This document shows, one piece after another, positions 14,948-15,371 of a stretch of 15,371 bases of DNA (position 1 is its first letter; each line of letters opens with the position of its first letter). The notes under the pieces were generated by a model, which was not told the DNA's origin, did not search any database, and saw only the letters and a program-made list of their open reading frames with translations. Both the position numbers and the translations under genes were made by a program. The stretch is from an uncultured Bacteroidales bacterium (GTDB lineage Bacteria > Bacteroidota > Bacteroidia > Bacteroidales > JAUNSR01). The stretch is taken from contig CAMTOT010000027.1 of the NCBI GenBank assembly GCA_947074165.1, positions 1 to 15,371 of the forward strand, given 5' to 3'.

Positions 14948-14985
14948 ATAAAGGTTTAGTTAGGATATTTTTGATTTACCTTCCA

Positions 14986-15016
14986 TAAACATAAGATGAA
15001 AGAGTAATAACACAAA
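14986..15016 (-). promoter_or_regulatory. Candidate distal promoter of the uptake operon
   Basis: On the minus strand TTTG (15016-15013) is followed after 19 bases by TATGTTTA (14993-14986), which matches TAnnTTTG except for the last base. The predicted start near 14979 places the structured block in a leader of about 400 bases. The -33 box overlaps the T tract of the purE terminator. Confidence 0.45.
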
Positions 15017-15050
15017 AAAGGCTGTCTAACATTTTATTGTTAGACAGCCT
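15014..15050 (-). terminator. Intrinsic terminator of purE
   Basis: On the minus strand AGGCTGTCTAAC (15050-15039) pairs perfectly over 12 bp with GTTAGACAGCCT (15030-15019) around an 8-base loop, immediately followed by a T run. It lies 28 bases after the purE stop codon. Confidence 0.93.
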
Positions 15051-15077
15051 CTATATAAATTATCTTTCGCAAGATTA

Positions 15078-15371
15078 TCAGTTTGTTTTAAACTCATATT
15101 TTATTTCTGCGAGTTCTTTATTAGCATCAACGATTTTGTTGGCAAGACCCGCTTTATACGCGATTAATTTCTGTTCAATGTCTTTATCAGACAGAGCCAG
15201 CATCTGAACGGCAAGAATACCTGCGTTTAAAGCGCCGTTGATAGCTACTGTGGCTACCGGAATACCCGGAGGCATTTGTACGATAGCAAGAAGAGCATCC
15301 ATTCCCTCTATAGAAGATTTGATAGGAACCCCGATTACCGGAAGGTGAGTCATCGATGCTATTACACCGCC
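15078..15371 (-). CDS. purE: N5-carboxyaminoimidazole ribonucleotide mutase PurE, 3' part (5' end outside window)
   Basis: PurE converts N5-CAIR to CAIR in de novo purine synthesis. Only the last 97 residues are present. The frame stays open to the window edge (GGVIASMTHLPVIGVP), so the ATG at 15353 is internal and not the start. Diagnostic segments are LPVIGVPIKSS, then MPPGIPVATVAINGALNAGILAVQML, which match the conserved C-terminal half of class I PurE. A charged helical tail follows (about 30 residues, ending YEFKTN). The catalytic N-terminal SGSxSD region lies beyond the window. It is the last gene of its unit; the strong terminator downstream separates it from the uptake operon. Confidence 0.92.
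   Translation of the reverse strand, partial: GGVIASMTHLPVIGVPIKSSIEGMDALLAIVQMPPGIPVATVAINGALNAGILAVQMLALSDKDIEQKLIAYKAGLANKIVDANKELAEIKYEFKTN

Larger units (their letters stand above)
14580..15013 (-). other. Long non-coding leader/promoter region of the uptake operon
   Basis: This stretch holds no gene I can support. Reading towards the permease it contains a promoter-like pair at 15016-14986, the structured block 14947-14851, and a run of nine T at 14796-14788. A weak stem precedes the T run (TGGTTGG at 14832-14826 with TCATCCA near 14803-14797). The two dyads at 14747-14732 and 14682-14664 follow. The last 80 bases before the ATG are AT-rich with no clear -7 box. Confidence 0.6.

Overview
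The window looks like a core-genome segment of a member of the order Bacteroidales. Three things point there. Several gene starts have the Bacteroidetes promoter pattern (TTTG, about 19 bases, TAnnTTTG). IspG is the long three-domain form with a large central insertion. A DUF4369-like thioredoxin-fold lipoprotein and a TonB receptor beside an FecCD-type ABC importer are also typical. The family-level placement is inference. I saw no transposase, integrase, phage gene, CRISPR array, tRNA or rRNA.

Layout, left to right. A membrane protein tail on the + strand (1-288) converges on a minus-strand greA-HIT pair (1481 to 596). The 307 bases between them hold two strong hairpins. A minus-strand lipoprotein with a degenerate thioredoxin domain (2799-1666) diverges from pnp (3059-5380, + strand). 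pnp ends in a long Arg/Asp-repeat tail and a strong terminator. Then comes a minus-strand pair, ispG followed by an overlapping MATE transporter gene (8746 to 5527).

The right half (14579 to 8809, minus strand) is a five-gene uptake operon: FecCD-type permease, ABC ATPase, a SUMT-like tetrapyrrole methylase, a TonB-dependent receptor, and a substrate-binding lipoprotein. Together they would carry a TonB-class ligand (haem, a corrinoid, or an iron or metal chelate) across both membranes. The methylase suggests a tetrapyrrole link, but the substrate cannot be read from sequence. I recall, unchecked, haem-transport loci of similar make-up in Porphyromonas gingivalis.

The operon is preceded by an unusually long leader of about 400 bases. 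It contains a candidate three-helix RNA closed by a 7-bp stem with a competing 9-bp pairing, two perfect DNA dyads, and a T9 tract. Together these form the best candidate for undescribed regulation here. The window ends in the 3' part of purE, whose terminator abuts the likely operon promoter.
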